Assembly (NCBI RefSeq): GCF_007995085.1
Contig: NZ_VOQS01000003.1
Coordinates: forward strand, 310,001-374,000
Origin: Paraburkholderia azotifigens
GTDB taxonomy: Bacteria > Pseudomonadota > Gammaproteobacteria > Burkholderiales > Burkholderiaceae
Reading direction: 5' to 3'
Length of the DNA: 64,000 nucleotides
The notes below the pieces were generated by a model that did not search any database, was not told the origin of the DNA, and saw only the letters and a list, made by a program, of their open reading frames with translations. Position 1 is the stretch's first letter, and each line of letters starts with the position of its first letter. Positions 25,659 through 34,307 of this stretch are shown piece after piece. The position numbers were made by a program, and so were the translations under genes.

Positions 25659-26152
25659 ACGAATTTCGCGTCCGCCGACGCCCCCGCCAGTTCGCCGGGA
25701 AACTGGTCGCGCGGATAGATGAGAAACAGCGGTCCGAAGTCGCTGACCTGCAGGCGCTGGCCGTTCATGCTGTACGCAACGATCACGCCGTAGCGGCTCG
25801 AGTCCGACACGGGAACCGTGTACGTATAGTCATCCAGCGTATGGATTTCGATCTGATCGCCGTATGCGCCCACGGTCTTGAGGATATCCGCGAGCAGCGG
25901 CCCCGTGAAGGTCGATTTCGCCGTCCAGGTCGTCGACGTCGAAATGCTATGAGCCGGCAGCGCCAGCAATTGCGCTTCCGAAAAATGAAACACGGTGTGA
26001 TCGGCGTCGTTGGTCTTCGCGATCTTGCCCTTCACGTCGAGCGCGAGCGTCGTCGTCAGTGGCGCGGCGCCTGCTTCGGACGAAATGAAGGCCAACGCCA
26101 GCACGGACATCAGCGCAAGCACGCGCAACCATCCGTTCTTCTTGTCGTGCAC
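25628..26152 (-). CDS. secreted protein with molybdopterin-oxidoreductase-like fold, likely accessory to the kinase
   Basis: 174 aa with a clear signal peptide (VLALMSVLALAFISSEAGAA). The mature part resembles the SUOX/YedY-type oxidoreductase fold without its cofactor signature: FHFSEAQLLALPAHSI, WTAKSTFTGPLLADILKTVG, LDDYTYTVPVSD, VIVAYSMNGQRLQVSDFGPL, LIYPRDQFPGE. No Cys is present in the mature protein, so the Mo-ligand Cys of active enzymes is missing. It overlaps the histidine kinase gene downstream and probably supplies a periplasmic sensing or partner domain. Function is inferred from fold and context. Confidence 0.75.
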   Translation of the reverse strand: MHDKKNGWLRVLALMSVLALAFISSEAGAAPLTTTLALDVKGKIAKTNDADHTVFHFSEAQLLALPAHSISTSTTWTAKSTFTGPLLADILKTVGAYGDQIEIHTLDDYTYTVPVSDSSRYGVIVAYSMNGQRLQVSDFGPLFLIYPRDQFPGELAGASADAKFVWQIKALIVK

Positions 26153-26356
26153 TTTCTGGTCCCTCTTTTGTGGTCTTTATAGTCGATGTGCCCGCATTGT
26201 GCCTGACAACGCGGCCAGACAATAACGACAGCGCCGTGAGACGTGCCCCGACACAGAATCTTTACATGGCGTGCATAATATCGGCTCCATCTCAAAAAAG
26301 CCGTTTCGCCGACGCGCGTCCATCCGGCACACAACACAGCGCAACATCCGTCCGTC

Positions 26357-27304
26357 ATGAAAAAGCCGGTTCTACCGTTGACCTACGAACAGCTCGACCA
26401 CTGGATCGACTCGTTGCAGCCCGTCCTGCTCGAAGAGCGCTTTGCCGCCGCCGTCGGCATTTTACGGGGCGGCGCGCCGCTCGCGCTGATGGCTTCGCAT
26501 GCGATCGGCGTGCCCGTCGCGTTTCTCAGCTACGACCGCCGCGCGCGCCACGTCACATGGGATTCGGCGCAGCCGCTGCCGTCTCCGGGCTCGAAGGTGT
26601 TGCTGTGCGAAGACATCGCGGGGCGCGGCTTCACGCTGGTCGACTGCATCGCGTTTCTCGAGCAGCACGGCCTGATTGTCAAGACACTGACGGGCGCCTA
26701 CGACGAAATCAGCCGCATCCGTCCCGACTACGCGAACGACGCGTCAGGCTTTTTCGCGCTGTTCCCGTGGGAGCGGCAAGCCTACACGGACGACTATCGC
26801 GAGGACTGGCTGAAGGTCGAGTCCGGTTCCGCCGGGAAAATGGCGGATGACCATGAATACGCCACGTACGCGATCGATCTGGACGGCATCCTGCTGCCCG
26901 ACGTGCCGCTGTCACGGTATGACGAAGACCTCGCCGCCGCTTTGAATGAGCGCGACGCGCTGCTGCCGTACGAAGTGTTGCCCGACGTCGATTTGCAGAA
27001 AGTGCGCGCCGTGATCACGGGCCGGCCGCACGCCGACCTGGCGCGCACGCGCGCGTGGCTCGAGCGGCACGGCTTCGGCCATCTGGAACTGGTGATGCGC
27101 ACGCCCGACACGCACGACGAAACGCCCGAAGGCGCTGCCGCGCACAAGGCGGCCGCGGCGCTGCGCTGCGGCGTCACGCATTTCATCGAAAGCGACCCGG
27201 TGCAGGCGCTCTACGTCGCGAAACTGGCGCCGCTGTTGCGCGTGATCTGGTGGGACGCGCTCAGGCACAAGGGCACGCTGATCGCCGCGTCGGCCTGGCA
27301 CTGA
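26357..27304 (+). CDS. phosphoribosyltransferase-HAD hydrolase fusion protein
   Basis: 315 aa. The N-terminal 150 residues are a type I phosphoribosyltransferase: AVGILRGGAPLALMASHAIG, then the PRPP-loop region VLLCEDIAGRGFTL (residues 81-94), where CED replaces the usual DD pair. From about residue 168 a HAD domain follows: nucleophile motif YAIDLDGILLPD (Asp174, Asp176), motif II AVITGRPHADL, motif III Lys in AAHKAAAALR, and a motif IV-like ESDP. The two folds together suggest a two-step nucleotide or base salvage or dephosphorylation reaction, but the substrate is unknown. It is divergent from the periplasmic gene at 25628. Confidence 0.8.
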   Translation: MKKPVLPLTYEQLDHWIDSLQPVLLEERFAAAVGILRGGAPLALMASHAIGVPVAFLSYDRRARHVTWDSAQPLPSPGSKVLLCEDIAGRGFTLVDCIAFLEQHGLIVKTLTGAYDEISRIRPDYANDASGFFALFPWERQAYTDDYREDWLKVESGSAGKMADDHEYATYAIDLDGILLPDVPLSRYDEDLAAALNERDALLPYEVLPDVDLQKVRAVITGRPHADLARTRAWLERHGFGHLELVMRTPDTHDETPEGAAAHKAAAALRCGVTHFIESDPVQALYVAKLAPLLRVIWWDALRHKGTLIAASAWH

Positions 27305-27338
27305 GTTTGTCCGGCACGCGCGCGCTGGAGGCGGCGAA

Positions 27339-29012
27339 CTACGCCGCCGGCTCCTTCGCTTCGCCCAGTTGCAGATGCCGCGCGGCGCGTTGCGAAGCGA
27401 CCACGATGAGCTTCATCGTCGCTCGCGTCGCGCCGACGAACAACTTGCGCGCGTTGCGCTCGTCGAACGCGTCGAAATCCACTTCGCTCAGGATCACGCA
27501 CGGCGCCGACTGCCCCTTGAAGCGGTAGATCGAGTCGAGCAGCACGTCGCCCTCCCGGTACGCGGGATTGCCGAACAGATCGTACTTGCCCGTGAAGCTG
27601 CGCAGCCGGTGCGGGCCGAGATGATCGAGCGGCCACAGCACCGAGCCTTCGCGCCCGCGAAACGACAGCACCGCGATGTCCTGCTTGCGAAAACCGAGCG
27701 CGAGCGCCTGGGTGATCGCGCGCTTGGTCGCGTCGATACAGCTGTCGGGCATCTGGGTTTCGTCGTAGGTGGAGAGCGAGATATCGGAACCGTCGAACGG
27801 ACCGCCCGCCGTGAGACTGCCCGCCAGCGGCACCGTCGCGCCGACCACGTTGCGCAGATAGTCGAGGATGTCGCGCGGGCTGCGATAGTTGGTCGATTCG
27901 CGCAGCACCGTCCAGCCGGGCAGCGCGACGGGCTCACGCATATAGAGGTTCTGCAGCGGATCTTCGAGCCACCACCACGCGCCGCCCGGCTTCAGCAGCC
28001 GTTCGAGTGCGGGCACCCACGGCTGCTGGAAATCCTGCCCTTCATCGACGATCAGCACGTCGTATTGCCAGCGCGCGTCGATCGGCGTCGCGGCGAACGC
28101 GCTTTCGAGCTGGTCGAACACGTCGTTGGTCTGGAAGTCCGGCGCGCTGCCGCTTTCGCGCACGATCCAGTCGCATAGCTGGTGATAGTTCGCGACCTTT
28201 GCCTCGGGAGGCGCGACGCGCGCGATGTGATCGGCGAGGGGCCGGTTGAAACACACATACAGCGGCCGCGCGCCACGCGCGACGGCATCCTTCATTATCT
28301 GCACGGCCAGTTGCGTCTTGCCGGACCCCGCGGTGCCGATCACGCGCAGCCGGAACGGCGAAAATTCCAGCCGCCGCGCCCACGTCGCCAGCCCGCCCGC
28401 GAGCCGCGTGACGAGCGTGCCCGCCTGGCCGACGAGCGCGCTCGTGTCGGGCGTGAGCGCCAGTTCGTCGGCAAGAAAATGGTGGATTTTCGACGCGCAC
28501 GCGAGACGCGGCTCGTCGGCGGGCAGCGCCTCCCGGATCACGTCGATCAGCTTGTCCTTGCGCGTCGCGTCGACGATGCGCGCCGGATTCACGCCCGCAA
28601 TCGCCGCGTCCCGGACCACGTGATCCGGGCAATACAGCAGTTCCTCGATGAAATACTTTCCCGCGCCGAACGCCGCCGTGAAGCGCCGGTGCAGTCCTTC
28701 GATCGTGCGCGCGAGCGCGATCGCCACGTTGCGCTCCGTCTGCATGTAGACCTTGACGAGCCCTTTCGGCGTTTCGCGCAGAAAGCCGGTTTTCTGCTCG
28801 ACGATCATCACACGCCCCGACGGGCTCACGATCACGAAGTCAGCTTCGCCGAACACCGAGAAACCTTCGTGCAGCCGCGTCCAGTGCACGCCGTGATAGA
28901 CGGTGTAGTCGCGCGGCAGTGCTTCTTCGAACAGCGCCAGCGTTTCGCGCTCGCGCGCGGCCGCGCCCGTGGTGGCGAGACTCTTCCAGTCGTCGGGGAC
29001 AATGCGGGCCAT
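27339..29012 (-). CDS. NERD nuclease-domain DNA helicase (UvrD/Rep-like)
   Basis: 557 aa. Residues about 18-120 are a nuclease-related NERD domain (RERETLALFEEALPRDYTVY, FGEADFVIVSPSGRVMIVEQ; Glu21, Asp58 and Glu72/Lys74 fit the nuclease signature). Walker A is VIGTAGSGKTQLAVQ near residue 228; Walker B is VLIVDEGQDFQQPW near residue 323. C-terminal superfamily 1 motifs are visible (TNYRSPRDILDYL, YRFKGQSAPCVILSEV, LFVGATRATMKLIVV). Either ATG 29042 or 29012 could start it; 29012 has GAGG six bases upstream and is preferred. It would bind and process DNA; no defence or repair partner is adjacent. Confidence 0.88.
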   Translation of the reverse strand: MARIVPDDWKSLATTGAAARERETLALFEEALPRDYTVYHGVHWTRLHEGFSVFGEADFVIVSPSGRVMIVEQKTGFLRETPKGLVKVYMQTERNVAIALARTIEGLHRRFTAAFGAGKYFIEELLYCPDHVVRDAAIAGVNPARIVDATRKDKLIDVIREALPADEPRLACASKIHHFLADELALTPDTSALVGQAGTLVTRLAGGLATWARRLEFSPFRLRVIGTAGSGKTQLAVQIMKDAVARGARPLYVCFNRPLADHIARVAPPEAKVANYHQLCDWIVRESGSAPDFQTNDVFDQLESAFAATPIDARWQYDVLIVDEGQDFQQPWVPALERLLKPGGAWWWLEDPLQNLYMREPVALPGWTVLRESTNYRSPRDILDYLRNVVGATVPLAGSLTAGGPFDGSDISLSTYDETQMPDSCIDATKRAITQALALGFRKQDIAVLSFRGREGSVLWPLDHLGPHRLRSFTGKYDLFGNPAYREGDVLLDSIYRFKGQSAPCVILSEVDFDAFDERNARKLFVGATRATMKLIVVASQRAARHLQLGEAKEPAA

Positions 29013-29170
29013 GCGCGCCTCGTCAAATTGGGGTGCGCCCATTGTACGCAACGCCCGTAGGGGCTTTTGCAGCGAAAGGAAAGAAAAACCCGCTTCGTGT
29101 ATCGTAACTGGTTGAACGCCGCGCGAGGCGCGGCTTGCCAATGTAGCTAGAAGAGAAAGAGGATTACCGG

Positions 29171-29797
29171 ATGATTACAGTCTGGGGACGCGCAAACTCG
29201 GTCAACGTACAGAAAATCCTGTGGGTCTGCGACGAACTCGTCCTGCCCTATGACCGCATCGACGCCGGCCTGCAGTTCGGCCGCAACGACGAGCCCGACT
29301 ATCTCGCAATGAACCCGACAGGCAAGGTGCCGACGCTCGTCGATGGCGACTATGTGCTGTGGGAATCGAACTCGATCCTGCGCTATCTGGCGATGCAGTA
29401 CGGCGCATCCAGCCTGCTCTATCCCGAGGAACCGAAGGCGCGCGCGGGCATCGACCGCTGGCTCGACTGGTCGCTGTCCACGCTGCAGCCCGCCGAGCGC
29501 CCCGTTTTCTGGGCGATCGTGCGCACGCCGGCAGGGCAGCGAGACAACGTGAAGCTCGCCGCCGACATCGAGAATGTCGCGAAGCTGTGGAAGCTGCTCG
29601 ACGGGCAGTTGCAAGGGCGCTTCTTCATCGAAGGCGAGAAGTTCACGCTCGCGGATGTCGTGCTCGGTGCGTATGCGAAACGCTGGTTCGGGCTGCCGGG
29701 CGTCGAGCGTCCGTCGCTGCCGAATCTCGAACGCTGGTATCTGCGGCTTGCCACGCGCTCCGGCTTCAAACAATACGTCGATTCCGATCTGACCTGA
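29171..29797 (+). CDS. gst: glutathione S-transferase family protein
   Basis: 208 aa. An N-terminal thioredoxin-like domain (ITVWGRANSVNVQKILWVCD, with Ser10 in the active-site position; NPTGKVPTLVDGD with the cis-Pro; ESNSILRYLA) is followed by an all-helical C-terminal domain (IDRWLDWSLSTLQP, FIEGEKFTLADVVLGAYAKR). It conjugates or reduces electrophiles with glutathione in the cytoplasm; the substrate is unknown. The next glutathione transferase gene starts 4 bases after its stop, so they form a tandem operon of two unrelated subtypes. Confidence 0.93.
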   Translation: MITVWGRANSVNVQKILWVCDELVLPYDRIDAGLQFGRNDEPDYLAMNPTGKVPTLVDGDYVLWESNSILRYLAMQYGASSLLYPEEPKARAGIDRWLDWSLSTLQPAERPVFWAIVRTPAGQRDNVKLAADIENVAKLWKLLDGQLQGRFFIEGEKFTLADVVLGAYAKRWFGLPGVERPSLPNLERWYLRLATRSGFKQYVDSDLT

Positions 29798-29801
29798 CAT
29801 C

Positions 29802-30428
29802 ATGACCATCTCGCTTTACGCATGGGGCACGCCCAACGGCCGCAAGATCAGCGTCGCGCTCGAGGAAATGGAACTGCCGTACGCCGTGCGGCCGATCAAC
29901 ATCACGAAGGACGAGCAGTTCGATCCCGACTTCCTCGCGATCAGCCCGAACAACAAGATTCCCGCGATCGTCGATCCCGCGGGACCGGACGGGCAGCCGA
30001 TCAGCGTGTTCGAATCGGGCGCGATCCTGCTGTATCTCGGCGAGAAAACGGGCAAATTCCTGCCGAAAAGCCTGCGCGACCGCGTGCCCGTGCTCGAATG
30101 GCTGATGTGGCAGATGGGCGGCTTCGGGCCGATGCCGGGCCAGGTGCATCACTTCGCGGCCCTCGCGTCCGAAGACGACAAGCGCTATGGCCTCAAGCGC
30201 TTTTCCACCGAAACGCGGCGGCTGTATTCCGTGCTCGATACGCGGCTCGGCAAGACGGAATACGTGGCGGGCGAGCTGTCGATCGCGGACTTCGCGATTC
30301 TCGCCTGGGCCTGGCGGCATGAACGCCATAAGGTCGATCTCGCCGAGTATCCGAACGTGAAGCGCTGGTACGACATGCTGTTCGAACGACCGGGCGTGAA
30401 GCGCGGCTTCGAAGCGAAGCTCGACTGA
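29802..30428 (+). CDS. glutathione S-transferase, YfcG/Ure2p-like
   Basis: 208 aa. It begins MTISLYAWGTPNGRKISVAL: the TPNGRK active-site motif is typical of the nu-class (YfcG/YghU, Ure2p-like) enzymes with disulfide-bond reductase activity. NPNNKIPAIVD-like sequence (SPNNKIPAIVDPAGPDGQPI) and FESGAILLYLGEKTGKFLP follow, then a helical C-terminal domain ending in RPGVKRGFEAKLD. It sits 4 bases downstream of the first glutathione transferase. A GC-rich hairpin (GCGCCCGACTGGGCGC, 30440-30455) follows the stop. Confidence 0.93.
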   Translation: MTISLYAWGTPNGRKISVALEEMELPYAVRPINITKDEQFDPDFLAISPNNKIPAIVDPAGPDGQPISVFESGAILLYLGEKTGKFLPKSLRDRVPVLEWLMWQMGGFGPMPGQVHHFAALASEDDKRYGLKRFSTETRRLYSVLDTRLGKTEYVAGELSIADFAILAWAWRHERHKVDLAEYPNVKRWYDMLFERPGVKRGFEAKLD

Positions 30429-30504
30429 GACGGTTCCCGCGCCCGACTGGGCGCGCGGCCGGGCGCCCGCGCTACCGATGCGCGATGAACCGTATAATCG
30501 GCGG

Positions 30505-31104
30505 ATGAAAAACGCCAAGCCAACTGCCGCCGCCGTCTCCGCTGCGCGGGATCATTCGCACCATGCGCACGACGGGCATCACGCGCATGCCGCGGGTCAC
30601 GCCCATCCGCACGACGACGATCCGCGTCACGAACACGCGCACGGCACGCCCGCCTCACCCGAAGCGGCGCTCGCGCTGGCCGAAGAATATTGCCGCGAAC
30701 GCGGCGAAAAACTCACGCCCATCCGCCGCAAGGTGCTGGAACTGCTGCTGACGTCCGGACGCGCCACCAAGGCCTATTCGCTGCTCGACGACATGCGCCA
30801 GATTCACCCCGGCTCCGCGCCGCCCACTGTCTATCGCGCGCTCGATTTCCTGCTGTCCGCGGGACTCGTCCACAAGATCGAATCGATCAACGCATTCGCC
30901 GTCTGTCACGATCTGACGCAATGCCAGCACGGCATTCTGGTCGTGTGCCAGCAATGCGGGAACGTCACCGAATTGCACCAGCCGGCGCTGCGCGAGGCGC
31001 TTGTCGCGCAAATCGAAAACGCGGGATACCGGCTCGCCGGCGACGGGATCGAGCTGAAAGGGCTGTGTTCCGCGTGCCAGGCGGCGCAGGCCGCCGGCAG
31101 CTGA
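30505..31104 (+). CDS. zur: Fur-family regulator, Zur-like, with His-rich N-terminus
   Basis: 199 aa. Residues 17-46 contain 13 His in Asp/Gly/Ala context (HSHHAHDGHHAHAAGHAHPH), probably a metal-binding extension. The Fur winged helix follows (GEKLTPIRRKVLELLLTSGR, APPTVYRALDFLLSAGLVHK) and the dimer domain carries CQQC (Cys148, Cys151) and CSAC (Cys188, Cys191), the structural zinc site. CHDLTQCQHGIL resembles Zur more than Fur. The ATG at 30505 is preceded by TATAAT only 7 bases away, so the message may be almost leaderless. Zinc as ligand is inferred from subfamily; no zinc transporter genes are adjacent. Confidence 0.85.
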   Translation: MKNAKPTAAAVSAARDHSHHAHDGHHAHAAGHAHPHDDDPRHEHAHGTPASPEAALALAEEYCRERGEKLTPIRRKVLELLLTSGRATKAYSLLDDMRQIHPGSAPPTVYRALDFLLSAGLVHKIESINAFAVCHDLTQCQHGILVVCQQCGNVTELHQPALREALVAQIENAGYRLAGDGIELKGLCSACQAAQAAGS

Positions 31105-31145
31105 ATCGCCCCGTAAAGAACCGGCAAGGCGCCGGGGCGCGAGCT

Positions 31146-31610
31146 TCAGGTCAAACCAGCGGCGCGCGCGCCTATCGCATCGTGCAGCAGCGTCACCAGC
31201 GCTTCGGGCGGCGCCGGCTTCGTCATGAAATGCTGGAATCCCTCGCCGATGCTCCGCAGCCGATAGGCTTCATCCGTGTGGCCGGTGAGGGCCACTGCGA
31301 CGGAAGGGGAATGATCGCCGCGAATCTCGTGATCCCGCACGCGCTGAATGAGATAGAAGCCGTCCATTGCGGGCAGATCGAGATCGCACACGACGGCATC
31401 CGGCAACGCCCGGACAGCCGCTTCGACACCCTCTTCCGCATCCGCCACGGCGATGACGTTCGCCCCTTCAGATTCGAGCAGAATCTTCAACGATTCCCTG
31501 TTTTGCGGGTCGTCTTCAACGAGCACGATCGTGGTCTGATCGAGCCTCAATACTCCGTTCATCGTGATGTTTTTGCTTGAAAAGCGGGTTATGCATTCTG
31601 ACGTGGTCAT
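31146..31610 (-). CDS. single-domain response regulator (receiver only)
   Basis: 154 aa from ATG 31610; starts at 31622 or 31562 are also possible and none has a good ribosome binding site. A single CheY-like receiver: TIVLVEDDPQNRESLKILLE with the acidic pocket, acceptor Asp in AVVCDLDLPAMDGFYLIQRV, Thr in VALTGHTDEAYRL and Lys in HFMTKPAPPE. There is no DNA-binding output domain. It converges on the Zur-like gene and no kinase is adjacent, so its partner lies elsewhere. Confidence 0.88.
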   Translation of the reverse strand: MTTSECITRFSSKNITMNGVLRLDQTTIVLVEDDPQNRESLKILLESEGANVIAVADAEEGVEAAVRALPDAVVCDLDLPAMDGFYLIQRVRDHEIRGDHSPSVAVALTGHTDEAYRLRSIGEGFQHFMTKPAPPEALVTLLHDAIGARAAGLT

Positions 31611-31977
31611 GATGTAACGCATTGATGTACCGCGCCAGCACCGGCAGCGGAAAACAGTTCAACGTTTCTACTCTCGTATGCACGTTCTTACCAACGGATG
31701 ACGGACGCGCTGTTCGTCCACCCATCTACCCTGTTTCGCGAATTCGTCACTGCGCGCGCTTGAGCCGCGCATGTCCACCACTCGGACTCGATTTTACGCG
31801 TCGAGTTGCAGACCACCGTGCGCTTGTCCGCTTCGGCATACACGTTGACGCCGAATGACACCGCTCCATCGTGACGACGGTGCAAGGCGCTCGCGTGACC
31901 GTCTGAAGGCAGACTTGCGAAACGCATAACATGAAGCACGATGCGTGCCGCCTGGACGAAGTTTTTCTGAATGTGCG
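31611..31977. other. intergenic stretch without recognised content
   Basis: About 367 bases between the receiver gene, which reads leftwards, and the 3' end of the TetR gene at 31978. Open frames here are short or Arg/Cys-rich and look like noise. It must contain the promoter of the receiver gene. No repeat or terminator was recognised. Confidence 0.4.
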
Positions 31978-32709
31978 TCAGGTCCGCGCGACGCCATGCG
32001 TCAGCAGCGCAACGGCATGACGGGCGATATCGTCGGCCGTCAGCTTGCGGCGCGCCGGGTCGTTGCGCCACATCGACGACGTCGCGAGCGGCAGAATCGT
32101 CAGACCGATCACCGACAGAAACACTAGCGACGGCTCCAGTTCCGCATTGATCTTGCCGTCCTTCTGCCATTTCTCGATGTAGGCGATGCCGCTCTTCTGG
32201 TTCGTGTCGCCGAAGCGCTCGTGCATCCGCTGCTTGAGCAGCCCGCCTTCGCTGATGACTTCGCGGATCCACAGCGACGGAAACCACGGGTAATCGGCCG
32301 CCACTTCGACGAACCGCTCGGCCAGCAGCGCGATGGCCGCGACGGGATCGTCCGGATTTGCCTGGAACGAATCGCCGAGCCGCGCGCGTAACGGCAGGAA
32401 GCGCTCGTCGATCAGCACGTCGAGCAGCTGGTCCCGCGTCTTGAAGTAGTAATGCATCATCGCGGGCGTAAAGCCGGCCTCGCGCGCGACCTGCCCAAGC
32501 GTCGTATCGACGATACCTTGCCGCGCGAACAGCGCGAGCGCCGCGTCCAGCAAACGGGCTCGCTGCTCCGGGCCGCGCCCGCTGCCGGACGGCCGGCCGG
32601 GCCTGCGCGCGCCGGATGCCGCAGCCGGCTGCGCGTGCGCTTCCTCCCCGCCATCAGCTTGCGGCGCATGCTCTATCTGACCCGAATCCCCTGCCGCTTT
32701 CCTTGCCAT
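31978..32709 (-). CDS. TetR-family transcriptional repressor
   Basis: 243 aa. A disordered Ala/Gly/Arg-rich leader of about 40 residues (ASGARRPGRPSGSGRGPEQR) precedes a TetR helix-turn-helix (RARLLDAALALFARQGIVDT, VAREAGFTPAMMHYYFKTRD). The C-terminal ligand domain includes ADYPWFPSLWIREVISEGG. It is divergent from the MFS gene at 32799 across only 89 bases, which contain an inverted repeat, so it very probably represses that transporter. The ATG at 32709 is chosen over the ATG at 32742, which would run into the operator region. Confidence 0.92.
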   Translation of the reverse strand: MARKAAGDSGQIEHAPQADGGEEAHAQPAAASGARRPGRPSGSGRGPEQRARLLDAALALFARQGIVDTTLGQVAREAGFTPAMMHYYFKTRDQLLDVLIDERFLPLRARLGDSFQANPDDPVAAIALLAERFVEVAADYPWFPSLWIREVISEGGLLKQRMHERFGDTNQKSGIAYIEKWQKDGKINAELEPSLVFLSVIGLTILPLATSSMWRNDPARRKLTADDIARHAVALLTHGVART

Positions 32710-32736
32710 GACCTGTATTTGACGAATGCCGGAATA

Positions 32737-32756
32737 ACGCATATATTAATCTGCGT
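32737..32756. promoter_or_regulatory. candidate TetR operator in tetR/MFS intergenic region
   Basis: An inverted repeat ACGCA-N10-TGCGT with an AT-rich centre (TATATTAATC) lies between the divergent starts, followed by TTAATTAATT. The AT-richness contrasts with the surrounding GC-rich DNA. Position midway between both genes suits control of both by one repressor (inference). Confidence 0.5.
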
Positions 32757-32798
32757 GTTAATTAATTTCAAGGCGACTTGAACACATCGGAAGCGCAA

Positions 32799-34307
32799 AT
32801 GGACAGCCCCACTCTCACTGCCGACACCATGCCCGCAGCCGCCGAGCGCCCGTCTCTGCGCGTGCTGTTTCCCGCGCTGCTGCTGGTGATGCTGCTCGCC
32901 GCGCTCGACCAGACCATCGTGTCGACCGCGCTGCCCACCATCGTCGGCGAACTCGGCGGGCTCGACAGCCTGTCGTGGGTCGTGACCGCGTATCTGCTGA
33001 CGTCGACGATCGTCGTGCCGCTGTACGGCAAATTCGGCGATCTGTTCGGCCGCAAGATCGTGCTGCAGACGGCGATCGTGCTGTTTCTGATCGGCTCCGC
33101 GCTCTGCGGCGTCGCGCAGAACATGACGCAGCTGATCCTGTTGCGCGCGCTGCAAGGTCTCGGTGGCGGCGGACTGCTCGTGATCACGATGGCCGCGATC
33201 GGGGACGTAATTCCGCCTGCGGAACGCGGCCGCTATCAGGGCGTGTTCGGCGGCGTATTCGGTCTTGCCACTGTGATCGGTCCGATGATGGGCGGCTTTC
33301 TCGTCGACCATCTGTCCTGGCGCTGGATTTTCTATATCAACGTGCCGCTCGGCATCGCCGCGCTGCTCGTGATCGGTGCCGTGTTCAAGCCGCGTGTTGC
33401 ACAGGTGAAGCACACCATCGACTACATGGGCGCGGCGTTTCTCGCGGGCGCCCTCACCTGCGTGATCCTGTTCACGAGCCAGGGCGGCACCGTGTTGCCA
33501 TGGACCTCGCCGCAGCTGTGGGGCACGCTGCTGCTTGCGTTCATCTGCATCGGCGGATTCATCTATGAAGAGCGTCTCGCCGTCGAGCCGATCATGCCGC
33601 TCGAACTTTTCCGCGACCGCACGTTCCTGCTGTCGAGCGCGATCGGTTTCATCGTCGGCGTATCGCTGTTCGGATCGGTAACGTTTCTGCCGATGTATCT
33701 GCAGGTGGTGAAAAATTCCACGCCGTCGGAAGCAGGCATGCAAATGCTGCCGATGATGGGCGGCGTGCTGCTGATGTCGATCGTCACGGGACGCATCATC
33801 AGCCGTATCGGCAAGTACCGGATGTTCCCGATCATGGGCACATTCCTCGTCGGCGTCGCGATGGTGCTCCTCACCACGCTGAAGCTCACCACCCCCGTTC
33901 ATGTGATGTATGCGTACATGGCCGTGCTCGGTTGCGGACTCGGCATGGTGATGCAGGTGCTCATTCTTGCCGTGCAGAATGCGGTGCCGTTCAAACATCT
34001 CGGCACGGCGACCTCGGGCGCCACGTTGTTTCGTTCGATTGGCGGCTCGGTCGGCGTCGCGGCATTCGGCGCAATCTTTTCGAATGGACTGAGCGCGCGT
34101 CTCCAGGCACTGATTCCGCCCGACACGGAATTGCCGCATGCACTCGGCCCCGTTGCCATCCACCACTTGCCGGACGTCCTGCGCAACGACTATCTGCAGG
34201 CATTCGCAGGCGCTTTGCATACGGTGTATATCGTCGCGGCTTGCGTCGTAGTACTCGCGTTCGCGCTTGCGTGGCTATTGAGAGACCATCCGCTGCGCCA
34301 GCATTAA
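32799..34307 (+). CDS. MFS drug efflux transporter, DHA2 (14-TM, EmrB/QacA) family
   Basis: 502 aa, with about 14 predicted transmembrane segments. The DHA2 motifs are [19 protein letters not shown] in helix 1, [10 protein letters not shown] in loop 2-3 (motif A) and [20 protein letters not shown], then motif C-like [20 protein letters not shown] and [15 protein letters not shown]. It exports hydrophobic compounds with proton exchange across the inner membrane. The ATG at 32799 has GGAAG upstream. It is divergent from its likely TetR repressor. No HlyD partner is adjacent, so it may act as a single-component pump. Confidence 0.94.
   Translation: MDSPTLTADTMPAAAERPSLRVLFPALLLVMLLAALDQTIVSTALPTIVGELGGLDSLSWVVTAYLLTSTIVVPLYGKFGDLFGRKIVLQTAIVLFLIGSALCGVAQNMTQLILLRALQGLGGGGLLVITMAAIGDVIPPAERGRYQGVFGGVFGLATVIGPMMGGFLVDHLSWRWIFYINVPLGIAALLVIGAVFKPRVAQVKHTIDYMGAAFLAGALTCVILFTSQGGTVLPWTSPQLWGTLLLAFICIGGFIYEERLAVEPIMPLELFRDRTFLLSSAIGFIVGVSLFGSVTFLPMYLQVVKNSTPSEAGMQMLPMMGGVLLMSIVTGRIISRIGKYRMFPIMGTFLVGVAMVLLTTLKLTTPVHVMYAYMAVLGCGLGMVMQVLILAVQNAVPFKHLGTATSGATLFRSIGGSVGVAAFGAIFSNGLSARLQALIPPDTELPHALGPVAIHHLPDVLRNDYLQAFAGALHTVYIVAACVVVLAFALAWLLRDHPLRQH

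Noticed and set aside
31688..32287. A 199-codon minus frame overlapping the TetR 3' end
   Set aside because: Its N-terminal part is the TetR gene read in another frame and the rest has no protein-like pattern.
32673..34220. A 515-codon minus-strand open frame over the MFS gene
   Set aside because: His/Arg/Gln-rich sequence complementary to the membrane-helix codons of the MFS transporter; no ribosome binding site or family features.
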